A stretch of DNA of 64,000 nt. Origin: GCA-2725625 sp964574215 (GTDB lineage: Bacteria; Pseudomonadota; Alphaproteobacteria; Rhodospirillales; UBA2165). Below the pieces are notes generated by a model. It did not search any database and was not told the DNA's origin. It was given only the letters and a program-made list of their open reading frames with translations. The position numbers and the translations under genes are program-made. How positions within the stretch are numbered: position 1 is the first letter of the stretch; every line of letters starts with the position of its first letter. Shown one piece after another: positions 54,231-62,934 of the stretch. The stretch lies in the NCBI GenBank assembly GCA_964574215.1, contig CAZNLR010000004.1, forward strand, positions 1-64,000. Direction: 5' to 3'.

Positions 54231-54740
54231 TTACTTGATGGTTTCCTTGGGGTAGACACCCCAGAATTCGACCCGCCGGAACCAGCCCGTATAGCCGCCG
54301 ATTTTAACTTCGCACCAACCCAAACCGTCGGGGCATTGCTTAAGTTGTCCGATGGCGCCCGGTTCGACCCGCGCCAACGGAGGTGATTTGACGTCTGCCC
54401 GTTTGCGGATGGTGCGGGTTTGGCCCGTCACGATAACGGTGCGCCGGCTGCTCAGCATGCTTTGATGAATCCAGCCCTGGCCGCCCTGCACGTCACGCAC
54501 CTTTCGCCAGGTGCCGAACTCATTGACCACTTCGACAGGCATGGATTTCCGGTGATACACCCAGTCGACCGGATAGCGGACACCGGGACCGGTGCGCATA
54601 TTCACTTCTTCCGCACGGATCGATACAAACCGCGGCAACGGCAGCCCCGACCCGGCGGGCGGCGCCTGGCTCCAGGCTTCATCCGCCAGGCCCCATAAGA
54701 GGATGGCGGCTAACAGGAACGATTTCTGAATTTTTCCCAT
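54231..54740 (-). CDS. Exported SH3-domain protein
   Basis: 169 residues. Residues 1-24 are a signal peptide (SFLLAAILLWGLADEAWSQA). Two bacterial SH3-like domains follow: EEVNMRTGPGVRYPVDWVYH then GWIHQSML, and IRKRADVKSPPLARVEPGAI then GGYTGWFRR. Such proteins are common in alphaproteobacteria and are thought to bind peptidoglycan or another periplasmic ligand. No enzymatic residues are seen. It converges on DUF3501 across a shared hairpin. Confidence 0.85.
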   Translation of the reverse strand: MGKIQKSFLLAAILLWGLADEAWSQAPPAGSGLPLPRFVSIRAEEVNMRTGPGVRYPVDWVYHRKSMPVEVVNEFGTWRKVRDVQGGQGWIHQSMLSSRRTVIVTGQTRTIRKRADVKSPPLARVEPGAIGQLKQCPDGLGWCEVKIGGYTGWFRRVEFWGVYPKETIK

Positions 54741-54999
54741 GCTCTTGATTCTATGACGGAAATCCGGATGTTCACTACACAGTCACACTATCAAATCTCG
54801 GGCGGCGGCGGTCAACCATTCAAATTGCATTTGAAGAAGATTTTTCTGTTTCTTCAGCCAGCGGCTAAGGCTATTTTATAGTCAACAATAAAGGGCACCA
54901 ACTCGTCGCTGGACAAGACCTGATCATATTGCTATGGCCAGCCTCATAAACCCGGCGTTTGATGCCCGAAATTCTGTACCCGTGGGGGAGGCATAGTCA

Positions 55000-55983
55000 T
55001 TGACTAAGAAAACCAAAATTGTCGTAACGCGGAAATTGCCTGATGCCGTAGAAACCCGGATGATGGAATTGTTCGACGCCACGCTGAATTTGGATGACGT
55101 CGCCTTAACGCGGGATCAGCTTATCGAGGCCGTTCAATCCTGTGAAATTTTGGTACCCACCGTTACCGATGACATAAACGCCGAGATCATCGAAGCGGCC
55201 AGCGACGGTATGAAAATGATCGCGAATTTCGGCAACGGCGTCGACCATATCGATCTGTCAGCGGCGGCAAAACGGAATATCGTGGTTACCAATACGCCCG
55301 ACGTCCTGACCGAAGATACGGCCGACCTCACCATGGCGTTAATCCTGATGACGCCCCGGCGGCTCGGCCGGGCGGAGCGGATCTTGCGGGCCGGGAAATG
55401 GGGCGGCTGGCGGCCCACCAGTCTCATGGGGCACCGCATCCACGGTAAACGGCTGGGCATTATCGGGCTGGGCCGAATCGGCACCGCCGTCGCCCAGCGC
55501 GCCCACGGGTTCGGGCTATCGGTGCATTATCATAATCGTCACCGGGTGCACGAAGATATCGAGGCCGAACTCGAGGCGACCTATTGGGAAAGCCTCGATC
55601 AAATGCTGGCCCATATGGACATTATCTCCGTAACCTGTCCGTCCACACCGGCAACCTATCATCTGTTATCCGAGCGGCGGCTCAAATTGATGCAGCCCCA
55701 CAGCTACATCGTAAATACTTCCCGCGGCAATATTATCGACGAGGCGGCCCTGGTCGGGCTGCTGGAAGAAGGCGCCATCGCTGGTGCCGGCCTGGATGTG
55801 TTCGAGAACGAACCGGCGGTGCATCCCAAATTATTAGAGATGGAGAATGTTGTCCTCTTGCCCCATGTGGGATCAGCGACATTCGAAGGCCGCGTCGCCA
55901 TGGGAGAACGGGCCATCATCAACATGAAAGTCTTCGTCGACAGCCACAACCCGCCCGACCGGGTGCTGGAAACTTTACTTTAA
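55000..55983 (+). CDS. D-2-hydroxyacid dehydrogenase (glyoxylate/hydroxypyruvate reductase type)
   Basis: 327 residues from TTG 55000 with GGGGGAGG upstream. The NAD(P) loop is GIIGLGRIGTAVAQRA near residue 151. Substrate-binding R242 (NTSRGN), the glutamate of GLDVFENEP and the histidine of LLPHVGSAT form the catalytic set. ANFGNGVDHIDLSAA is the N-terminal family motif, as in GyaR. It most likely reduces glyoxylate or hydroxypyruvate. The neighbours give no pathway hint. The stop codon is embedded in the start of a hairpin repeat. Confidence 0.88.
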   Translation: MTKKTKIVVTRKLPDAVETRMMELFDATLNLDDVALTRDQLIEAVQSCEILVPTVTDDINAEIIEAASDGMKMIANFGNGVDHIDLSAAAKRNIVVTNTPDVLTEDTADLTMALILMTPRRLGRAERILRAGKWGGWRPTSLMGHRIHGKRLGIIGLGRIGTAVAQRAHGFGLSVHYHNRHRVHEDIEAELEATYWESLDQMLAHMDIISVTCPSTPATYHLLSERRLKLMQPHSYIVNTSRGNIIDEAALVGLLEEGAIAGAGLDVFENEPAVHPKLLEMENVVLLPHVGSATFEGRVAMGERAIINMKVFVDSHNPPDRVLETLL

Positions 55984-56041
55984 AAAGTGTACCAGGAATA
56001 CTTTTACTTATTTCGTCAAAAGTATTCCTGGTACACTTTTT
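55982..56041. repeat. 60-bp perfect hairpin repeat, copy 2
   Basis: Identical over all 60 bases to 54168-54227: 24-bp arms at 55982-56005 and 56018-56041 and the same 12-base loop. The left arm starts in the hydroxyacid dehydrogenase stop codon. The right arm runs straight into the second modular palindromic element, two bases before its terminal repeat. Confidence 0.9.
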
Positions 56042-56042
56042 T

Positions 56043-56271
56043 TGCCCCTCAGACGCCGGGCGCACCCTCCGGGTGTTTGGCTCACGGCGCAGGGGCGCCG
56101 ACCCGCAGTCGCGGGCTCCAAAAGTCCCAGATGGGACTTTTGTAAATAGTATTTCTTATTTTGTACTCCAATCCAAAGTTCGTATCTGAACTTTGGCAAG
56201 CGCAAGTGCGCGCCGCGCCTTATGGCGCGTAAGCCAAGAGAGCGGAGCGAACGCCCGGCGCCTGAGGGGCA
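56043..56271. repeat. Modular palindromic element, copy 2 (inverted)
   Basis: 229 bp, opposite orientation to copy 1. Outer arms 56043-56062 and 56252-56271 pair over 20 bp with one mismatch (TGCCCCTCAGACGCCGGGCG). Internal stems in order: CACCC/GGGTG (56063-56075), CGGCGC/GCGCCG (56085-56100), CCCGC/GCGGG (56102-56115), CAAAAGTCCC/GGGACTTTTG (56119-56142), an A-rich 30-base centre, CCAAAGTTC/GAACTTTGG (56173-56196), GCGC/GCGC (56200-56211) and CGCGCC/GGCGCG (56214-56229). About 100 bp at the right end nearly match the left end of copy 1. It lies between convergent genes, one base before the moeB stop. Confidence 0.85.
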
Positions 56272-56272
56272 T

Positions 56273-57085
56273 TTAATAAGACCCCGATAAATCTTTTATC
56301 GTGGCATCTTCCCCGCACAGCTTGCACGCCGGGTCCGGCTTTATTTTTACCTTCCGGAATTCGGTTCTCAATCCGTCGAAGATCAGGAGCGATCCGGCCA
56401 GGCTTTCGCCGGCGCCGGTTAGTTCCTTGACCACTTCGGCCGCCTGTAGGGAGCCGATGATGCCGCAAAGCGCGCCCAATACCCCGGCCTCGGCACAGGT
56501 GGGAACCAGGTCCGGCGGCGGCGGCGCCGGATAGAGGCAGCGGTAGCAGGGATAGCCATGTTCCTGTTCTTCGGCGCCGGTTTTATCGTGGGATTTGAAC
56601 GTGCTGAGCTGACCGTCGAAACGCAATATCGCCCCCGAAACCAAGGTCTTGCCCAACAGGTGACAGGCGTCGTTGACCATGAACCGGGTGGTGAAATTAT
56701 CGCAGCCGTCGGCGACAATATCGTATCCCGAAATGATTTCCCCGGCGTTGTCGGCCGTCAGACGGCAATCCAGGGCATTGACCGTGACATCAGGATTGAG
56801 GGCGGCGACCGACAGCCGGGCGCTTTCGACTTTTTTAACACCGACCCGGTCGGTGGTATGAATAATCTGGCGCTGCAGGTTGCTGAGATCGACCTCGTCG
56901 TCGTCGACGATACCGATCGTGCCCACGCCGGCCGCCGCCAGATATTGTATGACCGGCGCGCCAAGGCCGCCGCCACCAACCACCAAGACGCTGGAGTTCA
57001 GCAATTTGACCTGGCCGGCACCGCCGATTTCCGGCAGCAGAATATGCCGTGCGTAGCGCTCTACCTGTTGATCCGATATCGCCAT
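56273..57085 (-). CDS. moeB: Molybdopterin-synthase adenylyltransferase / ThiF-family E1-like enzyme
   Basis: 270 residues. VVGGGGLGAPVIQYLAAAGV near residue 36 is the ATP-binding loop, and DLSNLQRQIIH holds the catalytic Arg region. Zinc cysteines are C-x2-C in CYRCLYPAPP and CKLCG near the C-terminus. HesA/MoeB/ThiF enzymes adenylate the C-terminus of a sulfur-carrier protein. MoeB (molybdopterin) and ThiF (thiamine) cannot be separated here, as there is no moaD or thiS beside it. It follows cysK, which makes sulfur-donor chemistry a natural context. Confidence 0.88.
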   Translation of the reverse strand: MAISDQQVERYARHILLPEIGGAGQVKLLNSSVLVVGGGGLGAPVIQYLAAAGVGTIGIVDDDEVDLSNLQRQIIHTTDRVGVKKVESARLSVAALNPDVTVNALDCRLTADNAGEIISGYDIVADGCDNFTTRFMVNDACHLLGKTLVSGAILRFDGQLSTFKSHDKTGAEEQEHGYPCYRCLYPAPPPPDLVPTCAEAGVLGALCGIIGSLQAAEVVKELTGAGESLAGSLLIFDGLRTEFRKVKIKPDPACKLCGEDATIKDLSGSY

Positions 57086-57142
57086 ATTAGGGTTCGGCCA
57101 TACTAAGTTTCAAAGTGGGTTGCCGAAATCGGCTCTTCCCGC

Positions 57143-58111
57143 CTATTGACCGTCGATGCCGTCAAACAATGCGGTCGACAGATATCGTTCGGCGAAAGAC
57201 GGTACGATAGCGACGATCATTTTTCCCGCCATTTCGGGACGCGCCCCGATTTCCATGGCGGCGGCGATTGCGGCGCCAGACGAGATGCCGATGGGCAGAC
57301 CCTCGGTTGCGGCAGCCCGCCGGGCAATGGAGAACGCGGTTTCGTTGCCGATTTGAATGACCTCGTCGATCATGTCCGTGTTCAGATTGTCCGGCACGAA
57401 CCCGGCGCCGATCCCCTGAATTTTATGAGGTCCGGGAACGCCGCCGGAAAGAATGGGGCTGTCTTCGGGTTCCACCGCATACATTTTCAGGTCCGGCTTG
57501 CGCTCTTTGATGACTTCGGCGACGCCGGTCAGCGTGCCGCCCGTGCCGACGCCGGATACGACGGCATCAACTTTGCCGTCCGTGTCATTCCAGATTTCCT
57601 CGGCGGTGGTTCGGCGGTGAATTTCCGGGTTGGCATCATTGCTGAACTGTTGGGGAATAAAAGCACCGGGGTGATCGTCAAGCAGCTCCTCGGCCTGGGC
57701 GATAGCGCCGGGCATGCCCTTGGCGGCGGGCGTCAAAACGATCTCCGCACCTAATAGATAAAGCATCTTGCGCCGTTCCAGGGACATGCTTTCGGGCATG
57801 GTCAGGATCAGCCGGTAGCCCTTGGCGGCGCAGACGAAGGCCAAAGCGATACCGGTGTTGCCCGATGTCGGTTCGATGATGACGGCGCCGGGCTTCAACG
57901 CGCCCGCTTTCTCCGCCGCATCGATCATGGCGAAACCGATCCGGTCCTTAACCGACGCCAAGGGATTAAAGAATTCGCATTTACAGACAATGTCGGCCAC
58001 GCACCCTTCCTCCTCGGGCAGGCGCGTGAGCCTGACCAGCGGTGTTGCGCCGATGGTATCAATGATGCTGTCGTAAATGCGACCCCGAAATTCTCCGTTT
58101 TGATTACCCAT
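57143..58111 (-). CDS. cysK: Cysteine synthase A
   Basis: 322 residues, PLP enzyme that makes cysteine from O-acetylserine and sulfide. The PLP lysine is K55 in SVKDRIGF, PTSGNTGIAL at about 81-90 binds substrate, GVGTGGTLTGV holds the phosphate loop, and GISSGAAIAAAM follows. It lies between an Rrf2 regulator gene (50-base gap) and moeB (57-base gap) on one strand, so the three probably form a sulfur operon. Confidence 0.95.
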   Translation of the reverse strand: MGNQNGEFRGRIYDSIIDTIGATPLVRLTRLPEEEGCVADIVCKCEFFNPLASVKDRIGFAMIDAAEKAGALKPGAVIIEPTSGNTGIALAFVCAAKGYRLILTMPESMSLERRKMLYLLGAEIVLTPAAKGMPGAIAQAEELLDDHPGAFIPQQFSNDANPEIHRRTTAEEIWNDTDGKVDAVVSGVGTGGTLTGVAEVIKERKPDLKMYAVEPEDSPILSGGVPGPHKIQGIGAGFVPDNLNTDMIDEVIQIGNETAFSIARRAAATEGLPIGISSGAAIAAAMEIGARPEMAGKMIVAIVPSFAERYLSTALFDGIDGQ

Positions 58112-58161
58112 AATATTCCCTCTCTGATTTATTTCGTTGTTCCGTAAAGATTGGCTGAAAT

Positions 58162-58617
58162 TTATATTGTGAAATCAAGGCTCTGACGCCCTTCGCTGGC
58201 GACACCCGCTTTGTTGGCGTCCTGGCAAAGGTCATCGACGCTGATCTCATCCAGCCGAACCATCATTTCCGACTGCACGTCCTGCCACATGGGCCGGATC
58301 ACCGAGTGGGTCAATTCCGATCCATTATCCTGTTCCAAAGGGTCGTTTGCCGATTCCAACTGGCGCATCACCCGAACGATGTCGCCGACCGAAATACGCC
58401 GTCTTTCCCGGGCCAGATTGTAGCCGCCGCGGGGTCCGCGGATACCGGTCAGGACGTTGGCCCTCACCAATTGCTGAAGGGCCTGCTCAAGATAACGTCT
58501 CGGTATGCCCTGCCGGCGTGTGATGTCGCGGCTTTGTACCGGCTGGCTGCCGGCGTGATAGGCGATGTCGACCACGGCCTCAATGGCAAACAACATTTTC
58601 TTTGATAATCTCAACAT
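58162..58617 (-). CDS. Rrf2-family transcriptional regulator
   Basis: 151 residues. The winged helix has AIEAVVDIAYHAGSQPVQSR, GIPRRYLEQALQQLVRANVL and GIRGPRGGYNLARERRRIS. The only cysteine is C131, so the three cysteines that bind Fe-S in IscR (near 92-104) are absent. It is therefore not a classic IscR. Position directly upstream of cysK points to a CymR-like regulator of cysteine synthesis, perhaps through CysK contact. That is inference. Confidence 0.88.
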   Translation of the reverse strand: MLRLSKKMLFAIEAVVDIAYHAGSQPVQSRDITRRQGIPRRYLEQALQQLVRANVLTGIRGPRGGYNLARERRRISVGDIVRVMRQLESANDPLEQDNGSELTHSVIRPMWQDVQSEMMVRLDEISVDDLCQDANKAGVASEGRQSLDFTI

Positions 58618-58667
58618 GGTTTTCTTTTACCTTCCCCCGCTTTTTCACTTCTCCATTTGTGCAGTTT

Positions 58668-59138
58668 CTATTTCTTGTGGGCGACGCCGGTCGATCCGAA
58701 CCCGCCCTCTCCCCGTTCGGATTGCGGTAACTCGTCCATTTCATGCCAGGCGAAGCCCGCTACGGGCGCGACCACCATCTGGGCGATCCGCATGCCCCGC
58801 TTGATCACAAACGCTTCCGATCCGTGATTAATGACGATGGCGCCGATCTCGCCGCGGTAATCGGCATCGATGGTGCCCGGACTGTTGACCAAAGTGATGC
58901 CCTGTTTGATGGCGAGGCCGGACCGGGGCCTGACTTGCGCTTCATAACCCGGCGGCAGGGCAATGGCCAAACCGGTGGGGACGATCATCCGTTCTCCGGG
59001 CTGCAAGGTCACGCGGTCTTCGACAGCAGCCAGCAGATCGACGCCGGCGGCATGGGCCGTCTGCGCCTCCGGCAACGGCAAATCCCTGCCATGAGGCAGA
59101 CGTTGGACGCCGACAGATAGGGGCGCGGCGGACATCAA
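58668..59138 (-). CDS. dut: Deoxyuridine 5'-triphosphate nucleotidohydrolase
   Basis: 156 residues, homotrimeric dUTPase. The five motifs are present: AAGVDLLAAV, RPRSGLAIKQ, GTIDADYRGEIG, RIAQMVV and RGEGGFGSTG, which closes the active site. It keeps uracil out of DNA and makes dUMP for thymidylate. Its first codon overlaps the coaBC stop by four bases, the usual coaBC-dut coupling. Confidence 0.96.
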   Translation of the reverse strand: MMSAAPLSVGVQRLPHGRDLPLPEAQTAHAAGVDLLAAVEDRVTLQPGERMIVPTGLAIALPPGYEAQVRPRSGLAIKQGITLVNSPGTIDADYRGEIGAIVINHGSEAFVIKRGMRIAQMVVAPVAGFAWHEMDELPQSERGEGGFGSTGVAHKK

Positions 59139-60412
59139 GACGCCGTCTCCAGATGATCGGCAATCCGTTCGGCCAGACGCTTACCCACATTTTCCTTGGA
59201 CATGACCGGCCAATCCTCGACGCCGTCCTCATCAATGACATGGACCGTATTGTCGCCACCGCCGAAAGTGCCCGTGCCGGGCGATACGTCATTGGCGACG
59301 ATCCAATCGCAACCCTTGGCGGTCCGTTTTGATTTGGCGTGCTCCACCACCGAACTGGTTTCGGCGGCGAAACCGATGACCAGAGCCGGGCGCATATTTC
59401 CAGAGGCGCTGATGGCGGCCAGGATATCCGGATTTTCTTCCAGTTGCAGCACCGGCGGCGCATTGGTTTTGCTACCGTTCTTGCCCCGCTCTTTCTTGAT
59501 TTTCTCCGTTGGCGGATTGGCCACGCGCCAATCGGCGACGGCGGCGGCACAGACGGCAATATCGGCAGGCAGCGCCGCTTGACAGGCGGCCATCATTTCA
59601 ACGGCGGATTTGACGTTTTTGACGGTGACCCCGGCGGGATCGGGCTGCTGGGTGGGCCCGGATACGAGAATCGTTTCGGCCCCCATCGAGGCGAGCGCAG
59701 CGGCGATGGCGTGCCCCTGCTTGCCGGAAGAATGATTGGCCAGATACCGCACCGGGTCGACCGCTTCATGGGTCGGGCCGCTGGTGACCACAGCCCGCTT
59801 ACCGGTCAAAGGCCTGGCTTGCAGACCCGCCGGTGGCGTGATCATGTTGGATTGGCCGCTAAAAAAAGAGGCGATTTCCTCCGCAATGACCGAGGGTTCG
59901 GCCATACGTCCCATGCCATATTCGCCGCAGGCCATATCACCCTCCCCGGGGCCGATCAGCCGGATTCCGCGGTCTTTCAAAACGCCGATGTTTTCCTGGG
60001 TCGCCGGATGTTCCCACATGCGGACATTCATGGCGGGCGCGATCATCACCGGCTTGTCGGTGGCCAGAAGAGCCGTCGCGGCCAGATCGTCGGCGATGCC
60101 CGCCCGCATCTTGGCGATGATGTTGGCCGTGGCCGGCGCCACCACCACCAGATCGGCATCCCGGGACAGTTCGATATGCCCCATTTCACTTTCGTCGGTC
60201 AGGGAGAATATATCCTGATACACCTTGTCGCCGCTGAGGGCGGCCAAGGACATGGGGGTAACGAATTCGGCCCCCGCCCGGGTCAGAATGCACCGGACGG
60301 CGATCTCCCGGCGGCCTAAATCCCTGATCAGTTCGAGGCTTTTGTAGGCCGCGATACCGCCCGTCACGATCAACAGGATCCTTTTTTTCCCACTCGACAT
60401 GCGAATTTCCAA
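59135..60412 (-). CDS. coaBC: Phosphopantothenoylcysteine synthetase/decarboxylase
   Basis: 425 residues, bifunctional coenzyme-A pathway enzyme. The CoaC half has LLIVTGGIAAYKSLELIRDL, APAMNVRMWEHPA and the flexible cysteine loop DMACGEYGMGRM. The CoaB half has TSGPTHEAVDPVRYLANHSS, AAAVADWRV and the C-terminal VSPGTGTFGGGDN. ATG 60412 or the next ATG four codons on (MSSGKKRIL) could start translation. It is co-directional with ubiB upstream and overlaps dut by 4 bases. Confidence 0.95.
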   Translation of the reverse strand: MEIRMSSGKKRILLIVTGGIAAYKSLELIRDLGRREIAVRCILTRAGAEFVTPMSLAALSGDKVYQDIFSLTDESEMGHIELSRDADLVVVAPATANIIAKMRAGIADDLAATALLATDKPVMIAPAMNVRMWEHPATQENIGVLKDRGIRLIGPGEGDMACGEYGMGRMAEPSVIAEEIASFFSGQSNMITPPAGLQARPLTGKRAVVTSGPTHEAVDPVRYLANHSSGKQGHAIAAALASMGAETILVSGPTQQPDPAGVTVKNVKSAVEMMAACQAALPADIAVCAAAVADWRVANPPTEKIKKERGKNGSKTNAPPVLQLEENPDILAAISASGNMRPALVIGFAAETSSVVEHAKSKRTAKGCDWIVANDVSPGTGTFGGGDNTVHVIDEDGVEDWPVMSKENVGKRLAERIADHLETAS

Positions 60413-60495
60413 ATAAAATACGAAAACTAATTGTACTTAAATTAGCGTCCCAGCCAATAAATGGCAAGCGGAAGAAAGTACTTAAGTTTTTGGTT

Positions 60496-62040
60496 TTAAA
60501 TGAAAAGCAGGACGACGATCAAAGCGGCAATAATGGCCCAATAGAATCTGGTCGAAACCGGGCGGCGGCCGCTGCGCTCTCCATAGAGTTCCTTGATGGT
60601 GTCCGGGTGAAGTTTCATACCGCCCCGCGCCATGGCGGCGGCGTTTTTCTCCATGTCGGCGAACATACGCGGCAATTTCCGGATGCCGCCGGCGACCTCG
60701 TTGACGGCCTCCTCGACCATGGCGTCGGCGCCCATATATTCGTCCACCCATTGCTCGATCAACGGTTCGGCGAGAATCCACATATTGGCGTCGGGGCGCA
60801 GTTTTCGCCCAACGCCTTCCGCCACCAGCATGGTTTTCTGCAGCAAGAGCAATTGCGGCTGGGTCTCCATTTCAAAGGTTTCGGTGACCTGGAACAGATG
60901 GGCCAGCAGACGGGCGATAGAAATTTCGTTTTGCGGCTTGTCGAGGATGGGTTCGGCGATTGATCGGCAGGCCTGGGTAAAGGCCTGAACCGACTTATCG
61001 GCGGGCACGTATCCCGCTTCGAAATGAACCTCGGCGACCCGGCGGTAGTCACGCTTCAAAAAACTCATCAGCATTTCGCCCAGATAGCGGATGGTCGGGC
61101 GTTCCAACCGGCCCATGATGCCGAAATCGACGGCGATCAGTTCGCCCTCAGCGCCGATAAACAGATTGCCCGGATGTTGATCGGCATGGAAAAAACCGTC
61201 CCGGAACACCTGGTAGAAAAAGGATTTCGTCGCTTTGGAAAGAACATCGTCGAGATCGTGGCCCGCCGCCACCAGCTGGTCCACTTCATCGACCGGGATA
61301 CCGCTCACCCGCTCCAGGGTGAGGACCCGGCTGGCGGTGCGGCGCCAGTCCACCTCGGGGACCCGGAAATCCGGATCGTCGGCGAAGTTCTCCCCCATTT
61401 CCTCGGCCGCCGCCGCCTCCAGGCGCAGATCCATTTCAAGCCGGACGGTTTCTTCAAAGGTTTCAATGACTTCCACCGGCTTCAGGCGGCGCAGTTCGGG
61501 CCGGGTACGTTCCACCAGCGCCGCCACCCAGTGGAATAATTCGATATCCTTGGCAAAGGCTTTTTCGACCCCCGGCCGGAGGACCTTGACGGCGACGTCT
61601 TCGCCTTCGCTGGTCACGGCATAATGAACCTGGGCGATGGAGGCCGCCGCCACCGGCTCCCCGGTGAAGTCCTGGAATAACTCTTCAATGGGCGCCCCCA
61701 GCTCCTTTTCGATGGTGGCGCGGGCCTCTTCTTCGGGAAAAGGCGGCAAATGATCCTGCAGTTCCGACAGATCGGCGGCGACATCTTCGCCCAACAGATC
61801 GGAACGGGTTGAAAGCGCCTGGCCCAGCTTGATAAAACTAGGCCCCAATTCCTGAAGCGCCCGGGCAATTCGTTCGCCGGGACGGCCTTCGGCGGACCGC
61901 CAGGCTAGGATGCGGGCCGCCGTAACCAGGCCCGAGGCCACGTCGGCTTCCTCTAAGGGCCACAAAGCATCGTATTTCGCCAGAGTGCGGGCGATGGTGA
62001 AAAGGCGGGTGATGTTGCGGATGGGCGCTAATATACTCAT
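60496..62040 (-). CDS. ubiB: Ubiquinone biosynthesis atypical kinase UbiB
   Basis: 514 residues, ABC1/UbiB family. FIKLGQALSTRSDLLGE holds the KxGQ motif, GEPVAAASIAQVH the Ala-rich loop, and DGFFHADQHPGNLFIGA plus VDFGIMGRLE the catalytic and Mg-binding residues. A short hydrophobic C-terminus (WAIIAALIVVLLFI) anchors it in the membrane. It supports ubiquinone assembly by an ATPase activity. ubiE lies 72 bases upstream, the standard alphaproteobacterial pair. Confidence 0.95.
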   Translation of the reverse strand: MSILAPIRNITRLFTIARTLAKYDALWPLEEADVASGLVTAARILAWRSAEGRPGERIARALQELGPSFIKLGQALSTRSDLLGEDVAADLSELQDHLPPFPEEEARATIEKELGAPIEELFQDFTGEPVAAASIAQVHYAVTSEGEDVAVKVLRPGVEKAFAKDIELFHWVAALVERTRPELRRLKPVEVIETFEETVRLEMDLRLEAAAAEEMGENFADDPDFRVPEVDWRRTASRVLTLERVSGIPVDEVDQLVAAGHDLDDVLSKATKSFFYQVFRDGFFHADQHPGNLFIGAEGELIAVDFGIMGRLERPTIRYLGEMLMSFLKRDYRRVAEVHFEAGYVPADKSVQAFTQACRSIAEPILDKPQNEISIARLLAHLFQVTETFEMETQPQLLLLQKTMLVAEGVGRKLRPDANMWILAEPLIEQWVDEYMGADAMVEEAVNEVAGGIRKLPRMFADMEKNAAAMARGGMKLHPDTIKELYGERSGRRPVSTRFYWAIIAALIVVLLFI

Positions 62041-62112
62041 GCGGCTTTCTAAAATATCTCAGTTCTATCTGTTCGGACCGTAAATTCGCCCTAAATTCTA
62101 CCTAAATTCTAC

Positions 62113-62889
62113 CTAAATTCTCCAGGCCGAATGGATCGCCACGATGCCGCCCGAGAGATTTTGAAACGACACATTTTCCAGACCGGAATCAGCGATCATT
62201 GAGGCGAACTCCTCTTGCGGTGGAAATCTGCGGATGCTTTCGGCCAGATACTGATAGGCGTCCCGATCCTTGGCCACCACCTGACCCAGCAGGGGCAATA
62301 TATTGAAAGAATAGAGATCGTAAAGCCTATCGAACAAAGGCAGGCTGATTTGGCTGAATTCGAGGCACAGGAATCGCCCGCCGGGTCGAAGAACCCGCCT
62401 GGCTTCGGCCAGCGCCGCCGGAAGTTTGGTGACGTTGCGCAGGCAAAAGGCTGATGTATAGGCATCCACCGAGGACTCGTCCAACGGCAGGCTTTCGGCA
62501 TTGCCGCAAATCCAGCGGGGTCCGTCCAGGATTCCTTTATCCAAAGCGCGGTCCCTGCCCACGGAAAGCATTTCCTGGTTGATGTCGCAGACCACGACGT
62601 TTTCTCCGCCGCCGGTCAAATATCGAAAGGCGATATCGCCGGTGCCACCGCCGAGATCGAGAAGCTTCATATCCGCCCGCGGGTTGAGGCGCTCGACGAA
62701 AACCCTTTTCCAAAGCCGGTGGACGCCGCCGCTCATTAGATCGTTCATCAGATCGTATTGGTCGGCAACACTATCGAAAACGCCCTTTACCAGGGATTCC
62801 TTTTCCGATGAGGCGACCGTCTGATAGCCGAAATGGGTCTGTTGGTCTCCGTCTGGCGGGTTATTTTCGTTATCTATGATATTTGACAT
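62113..62889 (-). CDS. ubiE: Ubiquinone/menaquinone biosynthesis C-methyltransferase UbiE
   Basis: 258 residues. FDSVADQYDLMNDLMSGGVHRLWK is close to UbiE signature 1 (quoted in part: YDLMNDLMSGGVHRLW). KLLDLGGGTGDIAFRYL is the SAM loop, and RRVLRPGGRFLCLEFS is signature 2. It C-methylates the benzoquinol ring using SAM. First gene of the minus-strand ubiE-ubiB-coaBC-dut series, divergent from mutM with 45 bases between starts. Confidence 0.95.
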   Translation of the reverse strand: MSNIIDNENNPPDGDQQTHFGYQTVASSEKESLVKGVFDSVADQYDLMNDLMSGGVHRLWKRVFVERLNPRADMKLLDLGGGTGDIAFRYLTGGGENVVVCDINQEMLSVGRDRALDKGILDGPRWICGNAESLPLDESSVDAYTSAFCLRNVTKLPAALAEARRVLRPGGRFLCLEFSQISLPLFDRLYDLYSFNILPLLGQVVAKDRDAYQYLAESIRRFPPQEEFASMIADSGLENVSFQNLSGGIVAIHSAWRI

Positions 62890-62934
62890 GCCGGGACCAT
62901 AGCGGAACTGACCGGAAACCGCTACGTTAATACG

